A stretch of 64,000 nt of DNA from Fremontodendron californicum (Eukaryota; Streptophyta; Magnoliopsida; Malvales; Malvaceae), in the NCBI GenBank assembly GCA_030761205.1, contig JAULJL010000033.1, positions 3,063,501 to 3,127,500 of the forward strand, given 5' to 3'. The notes beneath the pieces are model-generated. The model was not told the DNA's origin, searched no databases, and saw only the letters and a program-made list of their open reading frames with translations. Of this stretch, positions 45,831 through 59,164 are shown in pieces. Numbering within the stretch: position 1 is the first letter of the stretch; each line of letters starts with the position of its first letter. Both the position numbers and the translations under genes were made by a program.

Positions 45831-46879
45831 TGCATTTCATATCATCCCACTTGATTTTTTACTTAAGCCAATCAATGGCTCAAAGCCAAGCTCTCATGAG
45901 CATGCTTGTGGAAAATTAAGATTGTCAAGTTGGATTTTCTACTTTTGTGATTTGTTTTCATTAGGCAATCCTTGCCCAAATATTTAGAACTTTTTACTAC
46001 TTTTTGTAGGACCTTAGAGGAGTCTCCAATATTTTTATTTTTGAGTGTTTTTATCAAAGGTTTAAGAATATTTTTTGGATAAATAATTTTTCACCAAGTG
46101 TTCTGACTTTCATGATTTTTCGGGTAGGTCATCCTTAGTCCAAAAATTAAGCCAATTTTTTTCAATAGATTTTGACATGTTTTGAGTCTCCCATAATTGT
46201 TTTAGATTTGTTTGAAATTTTTAATATAGGTAAACAAATCACGTCTTAAAACTGGTCAGAAAAGTCAAATTTGTTTTCAAGGGAAAAATAATTTTCTGTT
46301 TTGGTTAAGGCATTAAGAGGGGGTTGATTTACAACCACAGTTACTGTCCAAGGTTGATTTCTAAGTCATTTTCATCCTAAAACTGATTTTATAAAGGACG
46401 GGTCGAGGGTGGTCAAACTCAAGTTTTCAAAGTTAGGAAAGTAGAGCCATTTTAAAGGGAATTTCGGCCATAGTGCCATTTTCATCCAAAAATTTTGAAA
46501 TTGTTTTCAAAGCAATCACAAAGTATTTTTGATTTAGAAAATTTGATTTAATGTCTTTTCCTAAGGTAGTCAAATATCTTTTTAGATATACGGATTTCCT
46601 TATTCAAAGGAGAAAATACACTTTCATGCATTGCATTTTCCATGGTCATGCATATTATATGATATATGATTTTTGCTATGAATATTTCTATGGTAATGTT
46701 ATTGTTTTGATTTATATTTCATGATATTATATTGATTGTTATATGGTTGTGAATATTTTATGTTATTCTATGCTTCTTACTTAGTTATAATTTATTTTTG
46801 TCATATCATTTAGGATTTATTATGTTCATGCATTATTTTTTTTTTCATGCATATTTCATGATAATATTATTTTATGTTT

Positions 46880-47090
46880 CATATCATTTCATGTTATTAA
46901 TTATATTACTATGTCATTTAGATTTTGCCATGTCATTTAGAATATAATATGTCACTTGGATTTTGCCATATCATTTAGATTATATCATGTCATTTAGAAT
47001 ATACTATGTCATTTAGATTTTGCCATGTTATTTAAATTATAATATGTCATCTAGATTTTTGCTATGTCATCTTTACTATGTCATACATGT
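46880..47090. repeat. Short tandem repeat, about 20-bp unit
   Basis: Repeats of ATGTCATTTAGATTTTGCC and close variants, about ten copies. Confidence 0.75.
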
Positions 47091-47651
47091 TCATATCATA
47101 TTTTTAAAATGTTTTAAAAAAGGATAATGATTTTCAATAAAAATGAAGATATTCTTGAGTTAAAATAATTCATGAGTTCTTTGCCGAGTTTGCTGGGGAG
47201 GATATCATCAATTATCATTAATAAATGAATATCTGTCTTTCAAAAAATGAAAATGATTCGGAGATTTTCCAAATAAATAAAAATTTATATGTTTCGTCGG
47301 GTTTGCTTGGAAAATGTAGGAAAATTTTGAATTAATAAATTCCGGATTATTTTCAATTAAAAATAGAATTATTTTTCTTTAAACTGAGAATTATTTCAAA
47401 ATACCAAATCTAAAACTGACTTTTTACCGAGACTTTAGATAACACATAATTAATAAGGTACTATTTTATACGGGCATTATAGGGGTGCTAATCCTTCCCC
47501 ATACGTAACCAATTCCCGAACCTACTTCTTTGATTTGTCTGGTTTAAAAACGCAGACTTTGAAATTGGTTTTACAAATGTTTTAATTAATTTTAAAAGGT
47601 TTTACAAAATCGGTTTTGATAGGTGGCCGATCACACCTAGCAAAAAAACAT

Positions 47652-47666
47652 TGGTGGCGACTCCAT
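47652..47666 (+). other. Primer-binding-type site after giant LTR
   Basis: TGGTGGCGACTCCAT right after the LTR end, starting with the expected TGG. An inverted copy with the same site is at about 57405-57391. The tRNA is not assigned. Confidence 0.6.
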
Positions 47667-48039
47667 TTCTTTTTCGAGGTAATTTTCAAACCCTCATTTT
47701 ACTTGAAGAGGAATTAAGTCATCTTTTCCTCTATTTTCCCCAATGTCACACTTAACGAATAAAGTCTCGCGATGAGACTTGTTATTTTTTAGGTTGTGAC
47801 AAATAATACTGGAAGGTTCGTTAATAGGGCAAACAGTGGAAAGGTCGAGACATTCATCATTAAGTCAAAAGACTCTGTTGATCTCAATGAAATCATGGAT
47901 TATAACTCATGACACAATCATGTAATTGCATTCTCTTCTAAGGAACATGCATTCTACAAGCATTTGCAAAATATGTCATTACCATCGTTGCTTTTGACTA
48001 ACATTGCAGGAATTATGGAAAAGTTATTTTAAGTCAAAC
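47667..48039. other. Leader and internal-deletion joint of the Tat-like element
   Basis: Leader sequence, also present inverted at 57127-57390. It includes TTAACGAATAAAGTCTCGCG and passes after about 47815 into sequence without ORFs. All gag-pol is missing between here and the 3' UTR repeats. Confidence 0.55.
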
Positions 48040-48890
48040 TTTTTTTTTTTTCAAATGAGTCAAGCCCCGGAATAGCCGTTGAGGTATTTCTTTTTGTCGA
48101 ACTCATTTTTTCTTTAAATGGGTTGAGCCCCAGGATCACCACAGAGGTATTTCTTTTTGTTTCAAATCGAACTCATTTTCCAAATTAGTTGAGCCCCGAG
48201 ATCGTCTTGGAGGTAATTTTTTTTTTTAAGTCGAACTCGTTTTCTCTAAATGGGTTGAGCCCCAGGATCACCGCTGAGGTATTTCTTTTTATTTTAAATA
48301 GAACTTGTTTTTTCCAAATGAGTCAAGCCCCGAGATCACCTTTAAGGTATTTCATTTTGTTTTAAATTGAATTCGTTTTTTCTTAAATGAGTCGAGCCCC
48401 GAGATTCCATCGAGGTATTTCTTTTTGTTTTAAATTGAACTCATTTTTTCTAAATGGGTCAAACCCCAAGATCGCCTTCAAGGTATTTATTTTTATTTTA
48501 AATCGAACTCATTTTTTTCCTAAATGGGTCGAGACCCGAGATCGCCGTCGAGTTATTTCTTTTTTTTTTAAATCAAACTCATTTTCTCTTAGTGGGTCAA
48601 GCCCCGAGATTGCCGTCAAGGTATTTTGTTTTGTTTTAAATCGAACTCGTTTTTCCTAAATGGGTTGAGCGCTGTTGAGGTATTTCTTGTTGTTTTAAGC
48701 CGAACTCATTTTTTTCTAAATGAGTCGAGCCTCGAGATTGCCATCGAGGTATTTCTTTTATTTTAAATGGAATTTGTTTTTCAAATGAGTTGAGCCCCGG
48801 GATCATCATCGAGGCATTGCTTTTATTTTAAAAAGTCAATCTCGTTCCTTTGAGATAAGTCGAGCCTTGTATCACAGTTAAGGTATTTTC
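48040..48890. repeat. 66-bp tandem repeat of Tat-like 3' UTR
   Basis: About 12-13 diverged units of 63-68 bp with the core TGGGTTGAGCCCCGAGATCG, then GAGGTATTTC and TCGAACTCATTTT. GAGGTAT-type boxes are at 48081, 48144, 48210, 48276 and 48344. It lies just before a purine tract and LTR, like the arrays at 1-2174. Confidence 0.88.
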
Positions 48891-49039
48891 AACTCAAGAT
48901 CAAAACCATTATTATTTTTTTTTTTTTACTTTAAGTTTGTGGAGAAGATCCATTTTCGAATAACCTCCACACCCGAAATTTTTTTGTCTATTTGTATTTG
49001 CCCTATCCTTGATTCTCAGCAATAGCCAAAGAGGGCAGC
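48891..49039 (+). other. Unique 3' end and polypurine tract of Tat-like element
   Basis: Contains TTGATTCTCAGCAATAGCCAAAGAGGGCAGC, which matches 31750-31781 closely. The purine tract AAAGAGGGCAGC ends at 49039. Confidence 0.7.
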
Positions 49040-52000
49040 TATAGACACCTAATTATTTTCGGGCCCCTAAACAAGTTATGTTTCTTCCAACTAATCTGCA
49101 TTTCTAAATTCACTCCATTTTCTCGATTTAGTAGCCTTAATATTTGAGTGCGTCAAAGTGGACAAGACCAAAGTCAAGATCATTAAATTGGATGAACCTG
49201 AAAGTTCAATTTGAAGGGAAATCAATAAAGTAATGGACCCTGAAAGATCAATTTGAAGGAAGATAAGAAAATGAACCAATTTGAAGATAAATAAAAAAAT
49301 GGAAGGATTAAATTACACAAATTGCAAATTGAGAGTTTACAACTGGAAAGAGAAAATTTTCTTGTAAATGATGGAGGGGTGAATAAGGAATAAATGAAAG
49401 TTGAAGGAAATGTATGAAAATAACCCAAGGTAAATGTGTAGTAAAATGAAGAAGTGAGGCTATTTTGGAGAAAACAAAAGCTGGCATTATTGTAAATAAA
49501 TGGATGAGTAGGATAGAGAGAGGGAACAATAGTACATGACATGGCCCTTTGGTCTAATGAGAATGCTACTTTGTCCCCAAGAATAGGAAAAGAATACCAT
49601 GTGGAAGGGGGACCATTGAAGAAATGAAAAAAGCATGAACAAAGGCATGTGAGGAAGGCCATCGACCAAAGGAGATTAAAAGCAAGGCAGCCCCCATATC
49701 TTCAAGAGGATTTTAGCTATTACTTGTTTTGGGGGAGAAAAGTTTTAAATTTCGCTAAAGAGAAAAGGAAAGGAAGATAGGATATGAGGAAAAAAGAAGG
49801 GTTTAAAGTTTTTCTTCTAAAGCTTCACTAAGGTAGCTTGTTTGTTTTTCTTCTCCATTTTCTTTTAAAGTCTTGTTTTATATTTTTTGATTTCTCATTT
49901 CTTTTCTTAAGGTTTTCAAGAGGATTTTTAAGAAAATATCTCTTTTTCATCTCTTCTCTTTTTGAAAGCTACAAGTTTTTTTTTAGGAATTACTTACGGG
50001 CTCATGCTTAAACAAAGTAATCAATATAACCAAGCGGAAGAAAACAAAGATGTACCCGAAGTACAATAGGATCTTAGGCTTGCGTTTAGCATAGGTTTAT
50101 AGCATTCAAAACAATTAAATCACCCATATTATTTAGAAGTTACCTACTTAAGATATCGTAACCTTAAGTTCCAGATCCAAACAGCAAGTTGCTCTCGAAT
50201 CCAAGATGCACAGAGCTTCAAGCAAGATCACAAGAAGCACAATTGTCTTTCCTCTAAAGCTAGTCCACACGAACAGCTGATGAATCCTTCTCTAAGCTAT
50301 GGTCATGCACTTGCGCTAGAAAGTTGATCCTAATACCACAATCAAAAGATCTACCTTTGGTGTTTATCTTGTCTAAACTGATCTTACTCAACAAGGAAGA
50401 AAAGTGGCAAGAACACACCAAAAAGAAAGAGGTTGCAACAATAAGGAGTCTCGCAAGGAGGTGGCGATTTTAACTTTTTGCAAGGGAAAGGTTTTCTTCT
50501 TCAAACCAACTTTCTCTTAAGCCAAAATCATAATATCTCAAGTAGAATAAATGACTTGGAGTGCGGCTACAGCTTGAATATATGATATATATCTAGGCGC
50601 AAGCCCTGACTCTTCTCCCTAAAGGTTGTCGGCCACTTGTTGCTTCTTGCACAAGATTTTCATTAATCCACTTGGACTTAAACAATTTAATTCTAAGATG
50701 GATCAATAAGCCCATTATATTATCTAATAATAATAATGGTCCATCAACCTTAATGCCTTAAGCAGGGTCAACTATCCTTAGCAGATAGTCTTAAATTAGA
50801 ATAGTCTCTTTGTCTTTGGACCCATTCTAATTTCTCATGTTTATTATTATTAGATAGATTAATTGTTAAAAAAAGTAATTTAATTCTCAATTAAATTTCT
50901 TTCTCCTCATGAACAATTCATGACATTAATCTATTAATATCTTGTATTGACATTAATCCAATATAGCATAGTCATTCAAAAGACACCTTGTACATCACAA
51001 TGTCAAAGTCGACTATACTAGTCTTTACAAGACTTCTCGATTCCTCTTGTTTCATTTAGACATCATCTTTTGATTTCTCAAATCTAAATTATGTCTTAAT
51101 CTATATTAATTGAACTCTTCAATTAATTCCTCAACATAGATATTTTATTCCATTAAGTTTTACCTTAATAGAATACCATCTTTAATCCATACATTATTGT
51201 CCTTATGTGTGTGACCCTCTACGTTCCCAATATGTTGGTAATGAACATAAGTTAATCTCATTAACCTATCTTCATAGGTCAGGGGTGGGATCTAGCAACT
51301 CATCATGACCACCCAAATATTGTGAAGTCAGCGTGTCCTTTTAGAAATCTTTCAGCAACCAACATGTCGGTGTGATACGATCCTTTCACCATATATTTCG
51401 GATAGTGCATGAGCACGATGTAGTGTCTACTCATGATCAATCCATGTTAGTTCTTTGCAACTTATGATTAACTTTATCAATTTAGAGAAACTTATTTCTC
51501 CTAAATCCATCATGCTTTGGCCAAAGACTTAATGAAGTTAATCGTAGTCAAGAACAAACGAGATATGTCTCCATTACCACCGGGAGTGGTGGATCCTCTC
51601 TGGATCACCCATTCATCTTCATATGGTTTATGTCATACCCAATAACACCCTACCATAAGAATCCCTTCTTGGGACCCGTTCATGATGGAATCTAAGTATG
51701 ATACTCTCCATACAAGATGACCTGGTATCACAAGTTTGAGAACTAATTTACATGACTAGTACTAGAGAATATTATCATAAACACTAGAGTGATATTACCA
51801 AATAAAGTTCTCATAGCGGGCCATGTTCAATGAACTTGTTCAACAGAGAAAAACCTAAATGTTATCCCAAGTATTCCATACTTCAACCTATATGAGATCG
51901 GTTGCTTACTTCATAAGTAAGAAGGCTTAACATATAATAGTCTTTGAGCATTGCCAATGCCCTGTCTTGGCAATACGATGACCATGAACAGTTTGAGGAA

Positions 52001-53774
52001 TAAGGCTTTGATGCATAAGGATCTCATAATTATAACTCTTTATAATTTTCTTTCAATGGCCATTATGTTCCATGGTTATCATCCAATTAGTACTTAATAA
52101 CTCCTTATTGTCATACTAACATGTAGGAAAACCTAGTATCACTATCTTCATAGTGAAGGATTTGCTTTATTGACTGTGTACCCCTTGTCCTATGTGATTG
52201 GGTCGAGGGTATATGCCAACAGTTTTATCTCAAAAACTACAAGCTGGCAATATTCTTCCCCTGTTTCTTCATGTTGCTCGAACCTAGAGGTCTTATTATG
52301 CTTGTGTTTGCTCATGCTTCTACCTTGATATTTAATGTGGGTTGTTCTATTGTGGTAGGTTGGTGATTTTTTGTTTTGTTCTCCTTCTCAAATTAAAAAG
52401 GTTTTGAGCTTGATGATCTTATTTTTGTCCAAGTGATGGTTAGGTCGGATCTAGCATCTAAGGGGCCAACTTTGAGTCAACCTTTGTTTTCTAGCTTGTT
52501 TATGATTCTTGCTTATAAATCTTGTCATTCTCATGTGCATACTTTGCTGAATATGAGTTTATTGTGGAGCATTCTCTTTGTTACATTTTTTTCTTTGAAA
52601 AGAATGATTTTGAGCATGATGATCTTAGTTTCACCCAAGTGATGGCTAAGCAGGATTTACATCCAAGAGGCTAGCCTTGAGCCAATCATTTTTGTTTGCT
52701 ATAAATCATGTTTTTAAATCATTTCCAACATGATTTTGGTTAAGATCAACCAATGGTCCATAGCCAAAATCCTGTTTTCAAAATGGTTGGAAAAATCAAT
52801 GTTTTAAAGGTTGGATTTGCTAATTTTGGGCAATATTATTCCTATGCATTTTTTGTCCAAATAAAAATTGTTTTAACCTCATTTAGTTCACCCTCAGCAG
52901 AACCTAAGTTTAATTTTTTAGATTTTTATTTTATTTTATTTGGGGTTGAAAAAATAGTTTAGTAAAATCGATCTATTTGAAGTTAAAACAAGCTTTAAAA
53001 CTAGCAAAAGTTTGGATTTTTTACACAAAGAGGGAGGGGCTGGTGGAGACCATTAGGTACTGATTAGAAGTTGTTTTCTTGGTCCTCTAAAATTTTAAAA
53101 TAGGTTTTAAGAAAATTGGATCATGGGTAGTTAAAACGAGCTTTAAAAACGAGAAAAAATTTGGATTTTTACACTAAGGCTATTGGGCCATTTTGGTTTT
53201 TTCTTTTTAAAAATTGTATCTTGTAATTTGTTTTGGCTATCGAAATGTTTGCGTTCGAGGCTCACTTAGAGGTATTCGGATGCCAAACAAGGGCATTAGA
53301 TTACCCCTTCTAATCCGAGCTGAAATTCGTGCTCGAAATCTTTCAATTTTAAAATCGAATTTAAGTTTCTTTCAAAGGTATTTGGATATCTCCTTAGGTA
53401 TTTTGATGCCATTTCATATTTAAAAATGTTTCTTTTTGTTTATCATAAAAACATGTTTTCTCGGTTTCATAAGCATTTGGTAAAAATTATTTCTTAATCT
53501 CCGTTAGGTTGCTAGGAAGGTTAGAAATTATTTCTTAATCTCTGTTAGGTTTCATAAACATGTTTATAAAATTATAATGTATGGTTTTTGTTTTACTCGG
53601 AATTATATAAATGCTATATGAAAGAATTATTTTTCGAGCTTTGCTGGGTTTGCCGGGGAGTGCGGTAATATTTTTTTCGACATATGACATTGATGTAATT
53701 TCACCCAAAAAAAAAATCCATGAAAAGGAATTTTAAAATAATTTTGTGTGCATATTCTATGTTCATGCATATTC
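49040..53774 (+). repeat. Second giant Tat-like LTR (partial), with solo LTR inserted
   Basis: Start TATAGACACCTAATTATTTT aligns to 34946. The end zone has GCTTTGCTGGGTTTGCCGGGGAG (53637-53659), comparable to 47169-47190 in the other LTR. It is cut at 53774 by copia LTR J1, so the true end is missing. Excluding the solo LTR about 2.5 kb remains. No coding sequence. Confidence 0.68.
49980..52221 (-). mobile_element. Solo LTR L, copia type related to H
   Basis: Reverse-strand LTR starting TGTTGGCATATACCC (complement of 52207-52221) and ending near 49980. It is flanked by GTTTT at 49975-49979 and 52222-52226. Internal segments match element H LTRs. There is no interior sequence, so it is a solo LTR. 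The left end lies in a T-run and is less certain. Confidence 0.7.
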
Positions 53775-55463
53775 TGTTGGGATTCAGATCATGCTCAAAT
53801 AGATATAATGCATAATTTAATCAACAAGTTAAATTAACAACACAGTGAAATAAAAAAAAAAAAAAAAAAACTGAATCCTTCCATGGATCTGCCTATGAAT
53901 TCAAAACGATCATCCTATCAAAAACAGATAACAATCAAAATCTCATACCTCTATAATGGAGATTGCCGAAACCTCGAGACAGATTCATGTTGTTCTTGTT
54001 CTTGTACACAAAGCCCGATTGTCGCAAACCAAAGCCGTCCAATTGTTCGGCCTCTAACAGTAATCCACACATGTGACTCGAAAACCTTCACAAGGTTGAG
54101 ATTATGTTTGCCAAGACGATGCTAATAGTCTAGGTTGTGAGAAACCTTCCTCCTCTTACACTAGTTAGCCGAAAAGAAGCAGGCAGGAAGAAAATGGATT
54201 CATCCTATTCTTTTCTCTATGCGTCGATTCTCACAGGGAGGTAAGAGAAAGAGGCTACTAGGGTTTCTAGTTGCTTAAGGGAGGCGGCAACAACATAGGA
54301 GGCATATATATATATATAACTAGGTTTAGTGTATGCCAACTGTTAGACTAACTGCACTAAAGCCCTCATACATATTATTAAATATTCACAATAAGCCCAC
54401 AACACTTAATGAATATTTAATATGGCCCAATCTCATTTTAATTCCATTAATGACCTTTTGTGTGAGACCCATTAGGCCCCCAACATGTTGGCAATAAATA
54501 TAAATTAAATCCATTTAAGATTTTCCTATTTTATTCATAGAGCATGAGAGGCATCTAGCAATGCATCATGACCACCCACATGCCGAGAGAGTCAACTAGG
54601 TTCGACAAGCCTTTCGTGTACAATATGTCTGTGTAATTCAAACCCTTCATCAAATATCCAGAATTGGAAAGAGCATGGTTTAGTGTCTACTCTTAATCCC
54701 ATTCCATATTAGATCTGCAGCTTTAATATTAACTCCATAAGTATTGCCTTGGCCAAAGACTTCCATAAGTTAATATAAGCTAGATGCATGTGAGATATGT
54801 CCCCTCATATCATTTGGGGTGATGAATCCTCTCTGAACCACTCATTCATCTTCATATGCTTGATGTCATACCCAATAACACCCTACCATAAGCATCCTCT
54901 TGTTGGGACCCGTTCATGATGAAATCTAAGTATGACAATTCACATACAAGATGACCTGGTGTCACAAGTCAAAGGATTACTTACACTACTGACACATGAG
55001 AGTATTTTCCATAGACACTTGAGTGAAATACCAAATGGAACTCTCATAGAGGGTCATGTTCAGTGAACTTGTTCAACTAACAAGCACCCATATGTTATCT
55101 CCAAGTATCTCTATACTTTCAACCTATGAGATCAGTTTCATGCATCAAGTGCATGAAGGCTTAACGTATGCCAGATTGTGAGCATTGTTAATGCCCTATC
55201 TTGAAATTACAATGACCAGGAACAGTTTTAAACACGACATTGATGCATAAGGATCCTCATAAGTGTAACTCCTTACAATTCCTTTTCAATGCCATTGTGT
55301 TTCATGGGCTTTATCTTCACAAGTTATTTATAACAATTATAACAATACCTATGGATAAAGAAATACCTCAATTATAATTAATAAACTATAATGTGCCATA
55401 CCTGAATATATAAATAGTTTCTTACAAGCCCAACTAGATTGGCTTGCAGGGCTTACACCAACA
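53775..55463 (-). repeat. Copia LTR J1 (reverse strand)
   Basis: On the minus strand it starts TGTTGGTGTAAGCCC (at 55463) and ends GAATCCCAACA (at 53775). The PPT, read in reverse, is AGTGGGAGAT at 55473-55464. It is a 1689 bp 3' LTR of a copia element whose RNase H end follows at 55535. A (TA)n run lies near 54307-54319. Confidence 0.85.
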
Positions 55464-55534
55464 ATCTCCCACTAGCATTAAAGCCAATCACCCATGTACT
55501 TAAGCCCATGTCCTTCCATGTGACAATTATGTTT

Positions 55535-55902
55535 CTACTGGGACAGAACCTTAGTGAAAGAATCGTCTATATTATCCTCTATGGGTACCCTTTCCATACT
55601 TATATCACCTCTTTGAATTATATCACTAATCAAGTGATATTGCCACAATACATGTTTGGATTTATGATGAGACCTTGGTTCCTTAGATTGCGCTATGGCT
55701 CCATTGTTATCACAGTAAAGTGGTACTAGATCAATAATGCTTGGAAGCACACCAAGTTCAGCTATGAACCTTTTAATCCAAACAGCCTCCTTCGCTGCCT
55801 CACACGCGAAGATGTATTCAGCTTTTGTTGTTGAATCTATAGTTGTAGTCTGTTTGGAACTTTTCCAACGGACTGCAGCTCCATTTAAGGTCAATACGTA
55901 AC
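55535..55902 (-). pseudogene. Copia RNase H C-terminal fragment
   Basis: 122 open codons on the minus strand: LNGAAVRWKSSKQTTTIDST, then KAEYIFACEAAKEAVWI, LYCDNNGAIAQSKEPRSHHK and ISMERVPIEDNIDDSFTKVL. This is the end of a Ty1/copia polyprotein. The Glu of KAEY and the Asp of YCDN are present. The fragment is cut upstream at 55902 by LTR J2, and the rest of the element is absent. Confidence 0.87.
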
Positions 55903-57116
55903 TGTTGGTGTAAGCCCTACAAGACAATCTAGTTAGGCTTGTAAAATACTATTTATATATTCCTGTATTGCATATTATAGTTTATTAATTATAATTGAGG
56001 TATTTTTTTTTATCTATAAGTTTTGTTATAACTTTTACAAATCACTTGTGAAGATAAAGTCCATGAGACACAATGGCATTGCAAAGGAATTGTAAGGTGT
56101 TACAATTATGAGGATCTTTATGTATCAATGCCGTGTTTCTAAAACTGTTCCTGGTCATTGTATTGTCAAGACAAGGCATTGACAATGCTCAAATACCGGC
56201 ATATGTTAAACCTTCATGCACTTGATGCAGGCAATTGATCTCATAGGTTGAAAGTATAGAGATATTTGGGGATAACATATGGGTGCTTGTTAGTTGAACA
56301 AGTTCACTGAACATGACCCACTATAAGAGTTCCATTTGGTATTTCATTCAAGTGTCTATGGTAAATACTCTCATGTTTCAATAGTGTAAATAATCCTTTG
56401 ACTTGTGACACCAGGTCATCTTGTATGTGAACTATCATACTTAGATTTCATCACGAACTGGTCCAATCACGAGGATGCTTATGGTAAGGTGTTATTGGGT
56501 ATGACATGAAGCATACGAAGATGAATGAGTGGTCCATAGAGGATTCATCACCCGAAGTGATTAAGGGGACATATCTCACATGTATCTAGCTTATATTAAC
56601 TTATGAAAGTCCTTGGCCAAGGCAATAATTGAGTAGTTAATTATTAAAGCTGTAGATCTAATATAGAATGGTTTAAGAGTAGACACTGAACCATGCTGTT
56701 TCTTATCCGGAATATTTGATGAAGGGATCGAATTACATAGATATATTGTACATGAAAGGCTAGTCGAAGCTTGATGACTCTCTTGGCATTTGGGAGGTCA
56801 TGATGCATTGCTGGATGCCGCTCATGATCTATAAATATAAAGAGAAAATTCTTAATTGAATTAATTATATTTATTGCCAACATGTTGAGGGCCTAATGGG
56901 TCACACACAAAAGGTGATTAATGAAATTAAAATGAGATTGGGCCAGATTAAATATTCATTAAGTGTTGTGGGCTTACTGTGAATATTTAATAATATGTAT
57001 AAGGGCCTTAGTGCAATTAATTCAATAGTTGGATACACTAAACCTAGTAATATATATACACCTCTTACGTTGTTGTCGCCTCCCTAAGCCACTCCAAGGA
57101 ACCCAAATAGAAACCC
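55903..57116 (+). repeat. Copia LTR J2 (plus strand, truncated)
   Basis: Starts TGTTGGTGTAAGCCCTACAAG at 55903 and aligns to J1 in the opposite orientation, truncated at its 3' end near 57116. With J1 it forms an inverted repeat with a 439 bp centre. Confidence 0.85.
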
Positions 57117-57126
57117 TGCATGTCGG

Positions 57127-57552
57127 CGCTGTCGCAACCTAAAAAAAAATAACATAACAAGTCTCATCGCAAGACTTTATTATTCGTTAGGCGTGACATT
57201 AAAAAAAAGGAGGAAAAGTCAACTTAATTCCTCTAGAAAAACGAAGGTGTCGATACGTGATCCTGATCGTGGGGACCAGTTCGAGTAAGGGGAAACAGAA
57301 GCAGAAGAAAAGACGACTTAATTCCTCCAGATTGAAATAAAAGGTCGAGGGTATGAAAACGTCCTCGTCAAAAGACATGGAGTCGCCACCAATCTTTTTT
57401 AGTTAGGTGTGATCTGCCACCTAGTAAAACTGGTTTTATAAAATATTTTAAAATTAATTAAAATATCTTTAAAACCAATTTCAAGTTTTCGTTTTAAACC
57501 AGAGAAATCAAAGAAGCGGGTTCGGGACTCGGTTACGTGTGGCGAAGTATTA
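57127..57552 (-). repeat. Inverted fragment of giant LTR end and leader
   Basis: Reverse complement of about 47480-47815: the primer site, LTR terminus and start of the leader. About 100 bp of extra leader (57240-57340) is present here but absent at 47690. No gene. Confidence 0.8.
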
Positions 57553-57554
57553 GC

Positions 57555-59029
57555 TAATAATCTCATAAAATATACATTTTATGCCTTTCTACCTTTAGTT
57601 TTTGTTATGTTTTCAATCTTTATCTTGTTTACTTATAATATGTTTTTGAATTTTAGGTACAATAAGGAGAATGAATTTAAAAGATGTCAATAATGATGGT
57701 AAAGAGCTTACAAAATCATAATCACAAGATGGAAGAAGACTTGGGAGTCAAAAATATCAATTTCTGGTTGAAAAGCAATCAGGCAGATTTGACCTCCAAA
57801 ACTTGTTGTAAGGAAAACATGATGTTAGAATCTTTATTTGAAGAAAATTCCTTTTAACTTTTGAAGTTGACTTGATTATCGTTCCAACGATATATTATGG
57901 ACCCAAATCGGATAAGAAATGGGCATTCAAAATGGCTCTAGAAGATCTCCCTAAAGAACCTTGCGGCCAGAAAAACCCTAATCGCAAATCTGAAAAAAAA
58001 AAAAAAAAAAAAAAAAGGCAAAAACGTGATTTTTGCACCTCCAGGCTTACTTGTGCGGCAAGGACTTATTCTCAGGGTTTTAAAGCTCTATAAATACCAT
58101 CTTTTGAGCCACAAACTAGACATCTTTTGAGGAGACTCAAGGACCATCATTCTTCTTCTTCTTCTCCATTCTTTTATTTTCTTTTTAGTTTTATGTATAT
58201 ATTATCTATGCCTATGCTAGGCTAAACTTTTATTTGGTTAAGGGTGATTTCAAAGCCCTAGACATGTTATGTAATTAATTTTCAGAATCTATCTATCATT
58301 GTTTTCTATCAAAGTTGCTAATGTTTTTCCATTAAAATTGTTCATGATGATGTTTTGATTTGTTTAGGTGGCCAACTAGATAAATCTTGATAATTGTCTA
58401 ATGCTAGTTTAGGAGTCTTGATCCATGTAATTGTCTTGATTTCCTATTCATTAGTGGTAATTTGTGATTAATGATTATGGTCAAGTTTTCAATAATTGCA
58501 AAGTCGAACATAACCTAAGTTGAACAATCCGAGCTTATGTGTTTGTTGCTTAGATCAACCTATCTTCTCATCATAAAGCTGCTATTAAATTGAACTTAGA
58601 GAGCTTATTCTAGGTTGTTTGATAGTTAGAGATTAAATAGAGAGCTTGTTCTATTTAACGACGAACTAAGGAAATACTGAGGTAACAGAGCTTGTTGTTA
58701 TCTACGGTTGTTAACTTTGATAGCTAATTAATGTTGATAAATATGAAATTGATTCTTAATGATGTCTAGTGGTGAAGAATGAAACCTAAACCATATTTTC
58801 GTATTTGATTCTTCTTAATTACTTGTTTTATCATTCTTATTGTTAACTTTAGCTTAAATCTGATTTCAAAATCCCCTTTACTTTTGTTTACTTGTTTTTA
58901 AGTGATAAACTATTAACTTATAAACTAAAATCCAATCCCTGAGGACTCGACCCTTGCTAATCACTATATTCTACAATTGATTTTTTTTAAGTGCAAGGTT
59001 AAATAAGATACACTCTTTTGGGTGCATCA
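57555..59029 (+). repeat. Element D 5' LTR
   Basis: 1475 bp from TAATAATCTCATAAAA (TG mutated) to GGGTGCATCA. It holds an A24 run at 57993-58016 and a TATA box CTATAAATA at 58088-58096. Confidence 0.82.
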
Positions 59030-59035
59030 AGTTTT

Positions 59036-59053
59036 TGGCATCGTTGCCGGGGA
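59036..59053 (+). other. Element D primer-binding site (tRNA-Asp type)
   Basis: TGGCATCGTTGCCGGGGA, matching TGGCGCCGTTGCCGGGGA at 16 of 18 positions. Confidence 0.82.
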
Positions 59054-59164
59054 TTGCTTTCTTTAGTTTATTTGGTTCTTGGTTATTCTTATTTTCAGTT
59101 CTAATTAGTTTTATTTTCTTGCACATACAGGTTTTTCTTTTCAAATTTTAAAAATAAAAAAAAA

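Larger units (their letters stand above)
44623..47650 (+). repeat. Giant Tat-like LTR, distal part
   Basis: Resumes after H with a TATA-like TTTATAAAGGGG at about 44650. It ends ...AGCAAAAAAACA at 47650, directly before a primer-type site. Joined to 34946-36675 the LTR is about 4.76 kb, within the size seen for Ogre-like elements. Small open frames such as 45233-45575 are not supported as genes. Confidence 0.7.

Noticed and set aside
49222..49669. Minus-strand ORF of 146 codons
   Set aside because: No domain or homologous feature; it lies in LTR sequence and overlaps other random frames.
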